A stretch of DNA of 64,000 bases from Streptomyces albipurpureus (GTDB taxonomy: Bacteria > Actinomycetota > Actinomycetes > Streptomycetales > Streptomycetaceae): positions 22,809 to 86,808 of the forward strand of contig NZ_JAMQAW010000011.1 in assembly GCF_023701525.1 (NCBI RefSeq). The letters are read 5' to 3'. The first letter of the stretch is position 1. Every line of letters starts with the position of its first letter. The notes beneath the pieces are model-generated. The model saw nothing but the letters and a program-made list of their open reading frames with translations. It was not told the origin of the DNA and did no database searches. The position numbers and the translations under genes are program-made. Positions 28,609 through 36,749 of this stretch are shown piece by piece.

Positions 28609-28748
28609 GGTCTGCTGTCCGTTGGCCACGGCGGTTGGGCCATTCCGCCTAGGGCCGTTGCTGCAAGGGCCGTTTACGCTACCAACGATGCATCGGGCGC
28701 ACCACAGAGGACTCGGTCGTATCGGTCATTCTCCGCAGTGAGATCCCG

Positions 28749-28770
28749 AACCCACGGCGCGCCGTGGGTT
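28749..28770. repeat. perfect 22-bp palindrome upstream of the HTH/propeller gene
   Basis: AACCCACGGCG followed by its exact reverse complement, 75 bp before the ATG at 28846. It could be an operator for the HTH protein that follows or a terminator for leftward/rightward readthrough. Confidence 0.45.
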
Positions 28771-28845
28771 GGGCTGAGACCCTTCTCTCATGTCATGGCC
28801 GCTGCCCGAGGTACCGGGCGACGGCCGCGAGAGGGGGAGCGGTTC

Positions 28846-30387
28846 ATGGGCAGACCTGGACGGGCGCAGGGGGAACTCAAGGGGGAGACCGAGGCCGCGA
28901 ATGCGCTCGCCCGGTTCCTGCGCGAGCTGACGCATCTGTGGACCCTCCGTGAACTGGAGGAACGATACGGAGGGTACGGAGGGAAGAGAACCACCTGGAG
29001 CACCTACCGGTCCGGTGAGAAGATCATCCCTCTTCACCTACTGCAACGGCTGTTGCATGATCTGACGGCCCACGACCCCCGGGCGCGTGCCCAGTTGTGG
29101 GAGCGGGCGCTCCGTCTCCACCAGGCCGCCGAAGAGGCGGCGAAGGGCGGGCTGGCCGGGGAGCCATTACCTGATGAGAGGCGTGGGAGCTCCGCCGGGT
29201 CGGTCGGTGCCGCGAGGGCCCCGGACAGCACCGGGGATCAGAGGCCACCAGCGGGGGACGGCGGTGCCGATCCGGGCGCGGGGAGCGCGGGCGAAGCGAC
29301 CGGTCCGGTTCCGGGCGTCGGGGCGAGCGGCGTGACAGTGCCGCCCCGGACCGGCGAAACGCCAGGTGGTAGGCGACGAGTGCGGATTCTCCTCGTGGCA
29401 CTGGTCAAGTCGCTACCGCAGACCCGTCGTTCCCGGTGGCTCGCGGCGGCTGCCCTCTCCGCTGCCATCGCCGCCATCGCACTGATCGCCGTGCAGCGGC
29501 CGCACGGTTCGTCCCCGCAAGCGGCTGCCCAGACGCCCAGCCCCTCCCCCGTCAGCCCGCACCGGGGCGGCGCCGCGGAGGCAGTCGTTCCCACGGTCAT
29601 CTCGGCGGGGCCCGCAGACGACGTCTATGTGCTGGCCCCGGGCGGGGTGTACCGCTGGACGATCCGGGACTCGGGGTGGACGAGAATCGGCGCCCGGGCC
29701 ACGAGCCTCCTGACGGGTCCCGCCGGTGTCTTCGTGACCACTCCCGATGGCCGTCTACTCGTCTACGGGGGCAAGCCGGACATCTGGCAGCCGGTGAGTG
29801 AGCCGGGCGCCGAGTTCGCGATCAGCGGCACGCATGTCTACCGACTGGCCGCGGACCGCTCCGCGATCCACCGGTGGAACGGACGGGGAAAGGCCTGGTC
29901 GCCGGTGGGTGGGCCGGCCGAGCACCTCTACGGCGGCGGAGCGGGGCTTTACGCCAGTGCCCCCGACGACGGTGGTCTGCGTGAGTACCGGGGGAAGCCG
30001 GGCGACTGGGTCTTCGCCGGTACGCCGGGCGCTCAGTTCGCGGTCGGCGACTCCCAGCTCTACGGGCTCGACCCCGAGCGAACCGCCGTCTTCGCGCGCA
30101 GCGCCCACAGTGCGAAGTGGATCTACATCGGCGGACCGTCGGACCGCATCCACGCCGACGCCGACGCGGTGTTCAGCGAGGCGCCGAAGACCGGACGGCT
30201 GTGGAAGTACACCGGCAAGCCCAACATCTGGCTCCCTTGGGGCGAGGCCGGGTCGGCGTTCGCCGCGGGTGGCGGACAGGTATACCGGGTGAGCGCCGAT
30301 GGCAAGGCCGTCTTCCGTCGATCGACGGAAGGGGGCTCCTGGAGTGCGATGGGCGGCCCGCCGGGCGGAGTGCTGAGGGCCGGCTGA
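28846..30387 (+). CDS. HTH / transmembrane / beta-propeller protein
   Basis: A 513-residue protein with three parts. Residues about 15-80 form a helix-turn-helix-like domain (ALARFLRELTHLWTLRELEE, then TWSTYRSGEKIIPLHLLQRL), similar to the N-terminal HTH of Streptomyces STAND regulators. A low-complexity linker leads to one transmembrane helix at about 196-217. The outer part (about 245-510) is a tectonin-like propeller with repeats of roughly 45 residues (KPDIWQPVSEPGAEFAISG, KPGDWVFAGTPGAQFAVGD, KPNIWLPWGEAGSAFAAGG). The topology suggests a surface-sensing, DNA- or protein-tethered receptor. GAGGGGGAG precedes the ATG. It converges with two secreted EEP-family genes. Function is inferred only. 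Confidence 0.75.
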   Translation: MGRPGRAQGELKGETEAANALARFLRELTHLWTLRELEERYGGYGGKRTTWSTYRSGEKIIPLHLLQRLLHDLTAHDPRARAQLWERALRLHQAAEEAAKGGLAGEPLPDERRGSSAGSVGAARAPDSTGDQRPPAGDGGADPGAGSAGEATGPVPGVGASGVTVPPRTGETPGGRRRVRILLVALVKSLPQTRRSRWLAAAALSAAIAAIALIAVQRPHGSSPQAAAQTPSPSPVSPHRGGAAEAVVPTVISAGPADDVYVLAPGGVYRWTIRDSGWTRIGARATSLLTGPAGVFVTTPDGRLLVYGGKPDIWQPVSEPGAEFAISGTHVYRLAADRSAIHRWNGRGKAWSPVGGPAEHLYGGGAGLYASAPDDGGLREYRGKPGDWVFAGTPGAQFAVGDSQLYGLDPERTAVFARSAHSAKWIYIGGPSDRIHADADAVFSEAPKTGRLWKYTGKPNIWLPWGEAGSAFAAGGGQVYRVSADGKAVFRRSTEGGSWSAMGGPPGGVLRAG

Positions 30388-30410
30388 GGGCCGGTACCTC
30401 GATTCGGAGC

Positions 30411-30438
30411 GGGCACGGGGCGGCTCGCCCCCGTGCCC
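30411..30438. terminator. bidirectional terminator between propeller gene and EEP gene
   Basis: GGGCACGGGG (30411-30420) pairs perfectly with CCCCGTGCCC (30429-30438) around an 8-nt loop. It lies between two convergent stop codons (30387 and 30458). Confidence 0.75.
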
Positions 30439-30457
30439 TACCGGAACGTGCTCGGCA

Positions 30458-31480
30458 TCATGCCCGGAGCATCACCCCAGCCCACAGCGGTACATGGTCG
30501 GAGTGCTGTGCGCTCGTGGCGTCCGCCCACTTCACCTCGACCGAGAGGGGCACGTACAACGCGTCGATCTTGTCACCGTTGAGAGTGGCTTCACCGGACC
30601 GGCAGTAGGTGTAGGGCCACCAGAGTTCCCGGGTGGTGAAGCCGCGCTTGACCTCGTTTCCGCACGGGCTGTCCGCCTCCTTGAACTCGCCCTGCGCGCC
30701 GCGCTCATAGCCCGGGGCGTAGAAGTGATCGGCCGTGGCCGAGAGCGGATCGTCGTTGAAGTCACCCCCCAGTAGTGTGGTGTATCCCGCATAGGCATCC
30801 CGAAGGATGACCTGGGCCATGGACGCCTCGGCGATGCGCAGGTCGCGGTCGTCGTGCGTGAGATGCACCGAACACGCGGCCATCCGCCGTGCCTCCGACC
30901 TCACGCAGAGCATCTCGCGACGCTCCTTCGTGGCGTACCTACCGGCCTTCTCCCCGCCTTCGGACACGGCCTGACGCATCACCGCACTCGTCAGGGGGTG
31001 CTCCTCGACCCGCAGCTCCTGAGCCGGCCCGAACACGTCCGTACGGACGATCACGCCGTTGCCGAAGGCCACCGGCTTCTTGTCGCATGTGGCGTCGGCG
31101 AGCGCTTCATCCGGAACACCGGGGTCCCCCAACCTTCCATCGGGTCCCGAGACGCCCCTTTTCACTGGGTTGAAGAAGACCGCGTGCTCGCGGCTCCCAT
31201 CCGACCCGCCCAGCCGGGCCCGCAGGTGGTCGCTCCAGTCCGCGCAGCCCTCCTGCACGGCGACAAAGGCCGGCCCGCGCTCCTGAATGCTGCGCACCAG
31301 CGCCTCAGGGGCCTCGGGTCCCTTGGACCCGTGGTGCTTGTTGCCACCAGCCATGTTGAACGTGCCGATCTGGTACTCCACTGCGGCCGGCGGCTCAGCG
31401 ACGGCCGCTGTGGAATTGACCGCGTCGGTGGCCAACAGGACTGCGGCGACGACCAGCACCATTCGGGTATGCGATTTCAT
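30458..31480 (-). CDS. secreted endonuclease/exonuclease/phosphatase-family protein 1
   Basis: A 340-residue protein with a Sec signal peptide (MKSHTRMVLVVAAVLLATDA, cleavage near AVAEPP) and a DNase I-like EEP fold: IGTFNMAGG at the start, AVQEG as the metal-binding Glu motif, ACSVHLTHDD with the catalytic His, LLGGDFNDDP with the Asp/Asn pair and the final SDHVPL. Targets could be nucleic acid, sphingomyelin or phosphoinositide. GAGAGGAAG decides the ATG at 31480. Two 17-bp direct repeats lie just upstream. A paralogue follows upstream on the same strand. Four cysteines could form extracellular disulfides. Confidence 0.85.
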   Translation of the reverse strand: MKSHTRMVLVVAAVLLATDAVNSTAAVAEPPAAVEYQIGTFNMAGGNKHHGSKGPEAPEALVRSIQERGPAFVAVQEGCADWSDHLRARLGGSDGSREHAVFFNPVKRGVSGPDGRLGDPGVPDEALADATCDKKPVAFGNGVIVRTDVFGPAQELRVEEHPLTSAVMRQAVSEGGEKAGRYATKERREMLCVRSEARRMAACSVHLTHDDRDLRIAEASMAQVILRDAYAGYTTLLGGDFNDDPLSATADHFYAPGYERGAQGEFKEADSPCGNEVKRGFTTRELWWPYTYCRSGEATLNGDKIDALYVPLSVEVKWADATSAQHSDHVPLWAGVMLRA

Positions 31481-31501
31481 GAGCTTCCTCTCTCGTTTCT
31501 C

Positions 31502-31549
31502 GGTCACTGCGTTGCACGTCGGTGAGGTTCAGGGTCACTGCGTTGCACG
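31502..31549. repeat. 17-bp direct repeat, 31-bp period
   Basis: GGTCACTGCGTTGCACG occurs at 31502-31518 and again at 31533-31549. The 31-bp offset is close to three helical turns, and the copies lie 22 and 53 bp upstream of the EEP-1 start. It is either a small duplication or a paired activator site. Confidence 0.5.
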
Positions 31550-31639
31550 GTCAGTTCGCTTCGCGGCGGTGCCTCTCGCGGCCGACTCATCGGGGTGAGT
31601 TCCTCTCGCGGTCAGCGGGGCGGGGCCAGCTCGCCGGGG

Positions 31640-32698
31640 TCAACTCGTCGGGGTTGCCGAGCCCTTGAGCATGAGGTGGTCGCTCAGCCAGTGCCCGTCC
31701 GACAGGTCGCCGGGGAACAAGATGCCGGCCCCGAGCGAGTCCCAGCCGTGATCGCTGAAGAAGATGTGATCGAGCTTGACGAGCGCCTTCGACCAGAAGG
31801 TCGGTGTCTTCATGGTCGAATCCGCCTCGAAGTTCCCGTCGTACAACGGTCGCAGGGGGGCGCTGTCCGGTGCAGCGTTCAGATCTCCGCCGATGACGGT
31901 CCGGTACCCCTGCTCCTGCAGAAAGAAGGACTGGTCGCGGAAGTTATGACCGCTCGCGATGCGGCTGCGACGATCCGGGTCCGCCCGCTCGTTCATGAAG
32001 TGGCTGCTACAGGCGAACAGTAGGTTGCCGGTGTCCTTGATGCAGGCAGCCCCCTGCGACGGGTCTTGGACGAAGGTCATGTTGACCGGGTGTAGCTGGC
32101 TGCCCGGCAGATTCCTCATGGCGACGAGCACTCCAGCGACATCCCGCCTTCCGCCGATCTGGGCGCGCTGGTCCCGGGTTTGCCCGCCCTGCTCGTCGCC
32201 GCCGAGCAGCGGGCTCGGCGAGTCGCCCGGAGGTAGCCCTCGCCGGTCAGCGTCGCAGGAGACCACGCCGTTCGGGCTCTCCCCCGGCCCGGTGTGCGGA
32301 GCAGCTCGGAAGCGCACCAACCAACCGTCCCCGAGCTGCTGCTGTAGTGGCTCGGCGTGCAGACCCAGGCACACTTCCTGGAGCATGATGACGGCGACGG
32401 TCGGGTCTTGGCGAACGACCTCCACCACCCGCTCGACCTTCGCCTCGGGCTCGTCCCACTCCGCACAACCCCGCCAGGCCCCGCAGACGTTCCAGGTCAG
32501 GGCCGAGACCTTGGCGGGGAGGTTCGTCGTGTCGGCTGCGGCGGCGGTGCCCTCGGCGGCGAGCGGCAGCACGGAGAGGAGCAGAACCGCCGCGCCGCGA
32601 GTGGCGCGGATGAGTGGGGGGCGGAGCCGGGTCAGTGGAGAACGGGCGGGCTGGGACGCGGAATCGCAGGAGGGAAAGCGGGAGCGAAGGGCAGACAC
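31640..32698 (-). CDS. secreted endonuclease/exonuclease/phosphatase-family protein 2
   Basis: A 352-residue paralogue of the downstream gene. The N-terminus has basic residues and a hydrophobic stretch (AAVLLLSVLPLAAEGTAAAA) fitting a long Sec signal. The EEP motifs are ALTWNVCG, IMLQEVCLGL (catalytic Glu), CSSHFMNE (in place of the usual His-x-Thr), VIGGDLNAAPDS, LDHIFFSD and LSDHLML. GAGGAGG lies 8 bp before the GTG at 32698; the frame is open to 32800. About 160 bp separate the two EEP genes, so they may have separate promoters. Several Cys suggest an extracellular protein. The substrate is unknown. Confidence 0.8.
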   Translation of the reverse strand: MSALRSRFPSCDSASQPARSPLTRLRPPLIRATRGAAVLLLSVLPLAAEGTAAAADTTNLPAKVSALTWNVCGAWRGCAEWDEPEAKVERVVEVVRQDPTVAVIMLQEVCLGLHAEPLQQQLGDGWLVRFRAAPHTGPGESPNGVVSCDADRRGLPPGDSPSPLLGGDEQGGQTRDQRAQIGGRRDVAGVLVAMRNLPGSQLHPVNMTFVQDPSQGAACIKDTGNLLFACSSHFMNERADPDRRSRIASGHNFRDQSFFLQEQGYRTVIGGDLNAAPDSAPLRPLYDGNFEADSTMKTPTFWSKALVKLDHIFFSDHGWDSLGAGILFPGDLSDGHWLSDHLMLKGSATPTS

Positions 32699-33535
32699 TA
32701 CGTGGCCTCCTCGGCACGTGGACGACTCGTTTCCACGGTGCGGTCCCCTACCTTTGTCCGTCTCGCGATACGGGTGAAACCGCAGGTCGACTACGGACAA
32801 CTCGGTTTGTCCGCGGACATCTCAGGTCTCGCGAGCGCCGGGAGGGCAAGGCTGGGTCTCGCCACCACCAGCACCGAGGGCGTGGAGCGGGGATTCAACC
32901 GGGGACCTGGGGGCACCCTGAACTCCATGGCAGCCCCGGGGACGCAGCTTCCCCTATCTCGCCCAGGACGGTAAGGGCAGCGAGGGGCAATCGAGCAAGT
33001 TCACCATCGGAGTCGGCCTACCCGGTGTCTCCGGGGGTTTGGAGGGCGGAACGGGTGACGCCAACACCAGGCCCTCTGCGCATGGGGAGAGTGCTTCTAC
33101 GGCTTGGCAAGCAGATGAGGCCAGAGATATCGAGACGTCAGCCTTGCCGGCAGCAGCGGGCTGCGGACAGTCGTATCCACGGGAACATGTTCCGATGGAT
33201 TGCCAGGAGGATGCCGAAATCCGGTTGTTGCCTGAGAGAGAACGAGATGTGCCATGGACGCCAAGACGGTCTTCCTGGGGATCCCTATGGTGTTTGCGGA
33301 GGTCGGTCTCATCAGTGCCCGGAGCCTCATCGCCAGACGGGCCGAGACCTCAAAACCGGCTCACCAGCGCCGGGGCTCGCCCCTTGCCCCCATGGGTGAC
33401 GAATGGGAGAAAGATCTTTCCCAGCAGGGCTAAGTAAAGCTAGAACAAGCCAACTTGGGTTAGATATCTGCAAGGCATTCCAGCAGGTAAGCCGCTGACC
33501 AGCGACTTCCTGGGTCGCACCGTTGATCCAGACGA
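32699..33535. other. gene-poor stretch between EEP-2 and integrase fragment
   Basis: About 840 bp without a recognisable domain. Only a 59-codon frame at 33254-33433 looks protein-like and is listed separately. The rest looks like decayed or intergenic DNA. Confidence 0.35.
33254..33433 (+). CDS. possible small membrane protein (59 aa)
   Basis: The ATG at 33254 opens a 59-codon frame beginning MDAKTVFLGIPMVFAEVGLI, a plausible transmembrane helix, followed by the basic SARSLIARRA and a polar tail ending in TAA. A purine-rich GAGAGAGAACGAG lies upstream, but spacing is long. No family is recognised and no homologue could be checked. Confidence 0.25.
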   Translation: MDAKTVFLGIPMVFAEVGLISARSLIARRAETSKPAHQRRGSPLAPMGDEWEKDLSQQG

Positions 33536-33835
33536 TCATTCGTACTCCAAGACAGGAAGGCCGCTGAACAGGGACAGAGCAGCATTGCGCAGGTCATCTG
33601 GGAGCGGCATGGGAAAAGGAGGCGTCCACAACCCCGCACCCACTACTTCCTTCTCCCATACGCGCTGAAGGTACTCCCCGATTCTCTCCTCCATCGCAAC
33701 CGTCACCTCGCTGTACACACCCTCCACACCCGGAAGCTCATGCCCCATTCGGGCCTCCACCGCCACACGCGGAATGTCACCCGGCTCATCCAACGGCACG
33801 GCCCGGGCAGTCATGATCCGCGCCACATCATCACA
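33536..33835 (-). pseudogene. tyrosine recombinase (integrase) C-terminal fragment
   Basis: The minus strand reads DIPRVAVEARMGHELPGVEG and VYSEVTVAMEERIGEYLQRV, the end of the catalytic domain of actinomycete integrases. The usual pattern is xMGHxxPGVxGxYSHVTxxM, with His and the nucleophilic Tyr here in GVYSEV. The arm-binding and most of the catalytic domain are missing. Similarity stops near 33835, beside a monooxygenase tail on the other strand. Confidence 0.6.
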
Positions 33836-33839
33836 GCCG

Positions 33840-34484
33840 CGCGGAATGGTCTTCGCTGCGCAGGAGAACGCCACCTGGGTTCCGTCCCTGCAGATCTACG
33901 GTGACCACAAGGCACCGTCCAATGACGCGGAATTCCTTGCGCTGGCCGCCACTCTTGCTCCACCCGACGTCATGCACCACCTTCAGAGCGCTCAACCGCT
34001 GGACCCAATCGCGGTGTACCGCTTTCCGTGCGGGATTCGCCGTCGCTACGACCAACTGCGACGCTTCCCCGGCAGACTTCTTGTCATCGGAGACACCCTT
34101 TGTTCGGTAAACCCCGTCTACGGTGCCGGGGTTTCCCTGGCGGCCGCTGAAGCGATCGCACTCGGCGAGTGTCTTGCCGAGGAGAGTTCCGCGCCACTGG
34201 CTCGCCGCTTCTTCCGCACAGCTCACCGCACTACCTATCCCACCTGGTGGCTGGCCAAATGCGGCGACTACAGCCTCTCTCAGGCCGGCCTCGGCGCAAG
34301 ACTCCTCGGTTCCGGCTTCCGGCTTCTGTCCGCGGCCGCCGCAGAAGATCCGGCAACCGCGACAGCCATGCTCAGATCACTCGCACTCGTGGACTCTCCC
34401 TCAACACTCGTCCACCCACGCATCCTCCGTAGAATCCTCAGAAGCCGTCTCCGGAACCAGCCGGTCGAGGCACTTCGGCGGTGA
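33840..34484 (+). pseudogene. FAD-dependent monooxygenase/oxidoreductase C-terminal fragment
   Basis: About 210 codons match the C-terminal half of FAD-dependent oxidoreductases of the 2-polyprenyl-6-methoxyphenol-hydroxylase type. Visible blocks are AAQENATWVPSLQIYGDH, PIAVYRFPCGIRRRYDQLRR and the second FAD motif LLVIGDTLCSVNPVYGAGVS. The N-terminal GxGxxG motif and first substrate region are absent. The cut lies at the junction with the integrase fragment. An in-frame ATG at 33846 has no convincing ribosome site. Confidence 0.65.
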
Positions 34485-35192
34485 GGGAAGCATTCGAGTC
34501 GGATCGAACTCCCGGACAGCGCCCATCCGGTGCACAAGCTCACGGCCTTATGCCCGCACAGCGACAGCACCTGATCTCGCGACGCCCAACCACCGTCACC
34601 ATGCGCCGAGCAAGACGAACGCATCCACGGCAGCGGCAACAGAGAGGCAAAGTGGCACTGCCGTCCCTCCCACCGAGATCCGGGCCCCAGCTGCCACGCA
34701 TCCCGTGGTCGGCAGCCAGAACGCCGAAAGCCGCCGCACCACCGCAGCTTGGCAAGTCGTTCCAGGGACGCCCCGACGGACAAAGACCCTCAAGGCAGCC
34801 AGTAGAGCGCCCCAGCAGCCTCTTGTGGGATCCCCACAAAGAAGACCCCGTGGGAACTGCCCCAGTACTCACACCCAAAGCCCCTCATGCGCCGACCCGC
34901 GCCCGAGGTCAGCATGCGTCGCACACCGTCGCACGAGCAAACTCAGTGCCAGCTCGCGGACCAGCCACCATGTGCCCAGTAGTCACCTGGCGAACCATCA
35001 GCAAAGTCAGCATTAGGTCAGCATCAGTCCGCCCAGAGATGCCTACAGGCGCCCACACACGGGAAAGCCGACACAGCCCGGCGGACACTCCACGGAGACC
35101 GTCCGGCACCCTCCACCCACCCCAGGAAGACCCTCGTTCGATGCCGCCGACCACACCAGCCAGCGGCATACAGTGAACGACGTAACAGCGGA
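34485..35192. other. non-coding stretch before pirin
   Basis: About 700 bp. Open frames are present on all strands but none shows a known motif, hydrophobic pattern or ribosome site. I see nothing definite in it. Confidence 0.35.
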
Positions 35193-36158
35193 TCAGCGCA
35201 CCCTCCCCCGCGCCTTCAGCGGCAGCGGTGGAAGCTCAGGAGCCAGCAGCGGGCCGCCGTCGTAGCCCTTCACCTCGCCGAAGCGGGTGCCCTCCATCCA
35301 GTCCTTGCGGGCCTGTTCGATCTCCGCCTGGGTACGGCCGACGAAGTTCCACCACATGAGCAGCTCCTCCTCGAAGGGTTCACCGCCCAGCAGCATCAGG
35401 CCGGCGTCCGAGCGCGCCCGTAGGGGAAGTTCGGTGCGTCCGCAGCCGAGGTAGAGCATCGAGCCCGGGAGCACCGGGACTCCATCCACCACCGCCTCTC
35501 CCGACATGGAGAGCACCGCGTACTCGAAGTCGGGGTTCAACGGCAGGTTCAGGTCCGCGCCGTGGGTGAGGGTGAGGTCAGCGCCGACGATCGGGGTGTA
35601 GGTCGTACCGGGCGAAGTCGCGCCGTCGAGGGCGCCGAGGATGACGGTGGCCGTGAGGCCTGGTGCGGTGACCGTCGGGAGAGCCGTGTGGTGCTGGAAG
35701 TGTGGTTCCACATGCCGGTGGGTGTCAGGGAGCGCCACCCACAGTTGTGCGCCGTGCAGGAAGCGGGCGTGGGATCGGGGGCTTTCCTCGGAGTGGCTGA
35801 TCGCCCGGCCGGAGGTCATCAGACCGAGTTCCCGTGGGCGGATCGTCGCGAGGCTGCCGGTGCTGTCGCGGTGCAGTACCTCGCCCTCATGGAGCCAGCT
35901 GACGGTTTGGAGTCCCATATGGGGATGGGGTGGGACCTGCATTCCAGGCTCGTTCGCGATGTCATCGGGGCCGTAGTGGTCGACGAAGGCCCAGGCGCCG
36001 ACCATCCGGCGGCCGAGATTGGGTAGCAGTCGACGCACCTCGGTGGATTCGCCGAGTTGGACACGGCGCGGACTGAGGAGTTCACGTACCGGCTCGGAGA
36101 CGACGAACCCGCGACCGCCGCAGACGGAGGGGGCGGCCTGACGATCGAGATTGCTCAT
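35193..36158 (-). CDS. pirin family protein
   Basis: A 321-residue bicupin. The N-terminal cupin carries the metal-binding pattern of pirins: PPHPHMGLQTVSWLHEGEVL with His-x-His and a later His/Glu, preceded by VGAWAFVDHYGPDD. The C-terminal pirin domain ends MLYLGCGRTELPLRARSDA and FEEELLMWWNFVGRT. Pirins are Fe(II) proteins with quercetinase-like activity or a role as redox-sensitive coregulators. The ATG at 36158 was chosen because cupin homology follows at once. It is divergent from a TPR gene with a 16-bp near-palindrome between them. Cytoplasmic. Confidence 0.92.
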   Translation of the reverse strand: MSNLDRQAAPSVCGGRGFVVSEPVRELLSPRRVQLGESTEVRRLLPNLGRRMVGAWAFVDHYGPDDIANEPGMQVPPHPHMGLQTVSWLHEGEVLHRDSTGSLATIRPRELGLMTSGRAISHSEESPRSHARFLHGAQLWVALPDTHRHVEPHFQHHTALPTVTAPGLTATVILGALDGATSPGTTYTPIVGADLTLTHGADLNLPLNPDFEYAVLSMSGEAVVDGVPVLPGSMLYLGCGRTELPLRARSDAGLMLLGGEPFEEELLMWWNFVGRTQAEIEQARKDWMEGTRFGEVKGYDGGPLLAPELPPLPLKARGRVR

Positions 36159-36215
36159 GGCGCTCAACCTATTCCTGTGCGGGTGGGAGCGGTCAGCCCC
36201 CACACCCCAAACAAT

Positions 36216-36231
36216 AGTGGAATATTCAACT
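36216..36231. promoter_or_regulatory. 16-bp near-palindrome between pirin and TPR genes
   Basis: AGTGGAATATTCAACT matches its own reverse complement except at one symmetric pair. The TTGAATATTC-type core resembles MarR-family operators, and it lies in the AT-rich part of the divergent intergenic region. No MarR gene is adjacent; operator function is inferred. Confidence 0.45.
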
Positions 36232-36291
36232 ACCATTGCTCCGTTCAAGCCATCAGCAGCGGATGACACCAGACTCCAAGGAGGAGAACCA

Positions 36292-36627
36292 GTGAGCGAG
36301 ACCTACTTCGAGTTCGGCACTGCCGCCGAGCAGTGGGACCGTGCGCAGATGTTCTTCGACGCCAAGGAGTACCAGACCTCGGCCCGGATCCTGCGCGGCC
36401 TCGTCGCCGAGGCCCCGGAGCAGATCGCCCAGCGACTGCTGCTGGCGCGCTCCTACTACCACTCCGCACAGCTCGGCCGGGCCGAGGCGGAGCTGCGAGC
36501 GATCGTGGAGCTGAACCCGGTGGAGCACTACGCCCGGCTGATGCTGGGCCGCACCCTGGAGCGCCAGGGCCGGGCCGCCGAGGCGGCTCCCCACCTGCGG
36601 ATGGCCGCCGCGATGAGCGGGGAGTGA
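36292..36627 (+). CDS. small TPR-repeat protein
   Basis: A 111-residue protein made of about three tetratricopeptide repeats (EYQTSARILRGLVAEAPEQ, RLLLARSYYHSAQLGRAEAE and YARLMLGRTLERQGRAAEAA). TPR proteins mediate protein-protein contact. GGAGGAGAACCA before the GTG at 36292 is a strong ribosome site and decides the start, although the frame is open further upstream. Its position opposite pirin, with a shared operator-like site, is a common Streptomyces arrangement. No enzymatic function is expected. Confidence 0.85.
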   Translation: MSETYFEFGTAAEQWDRAQMFFDAKEYQTSARILRGLVAEAPEQIAQRLLLARSYYHSAQLGRAEAELRAIVELNPVEHYARLMLGRTLERQGRAAEAAPHLRMAAAMSGE

Positions 36628-36691
36628 GCGTCCGCCGCCGTTGAACCCCTCAACCGGGAATCCATCGAAAGGGTCCCCGCGGAGCGGGTCG

Positions 36692-36737
36692 GGAGGTTAA
36701 GGAACGATCGTTCTTGACTGATTGTTCCTTAACCTCC
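36692..36737. promoter_or_regulatory. perfect 14-bp inverted repeat, TetR auto-operator
   Basis: GGAGGTTAAGGAAC (36692-36705) and its exact reverse complement (36724-36737) flank an 18-bp spacer. The palindrome AACGATCGTT (36703-36712) overlaps the left arm. The right arm ends 12 bp before the TetR ATG, so the structure is ideally placed for autorepression. Confidence 0.6.
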
Positions 36738-36749
36738 TATGGTTGTGCC

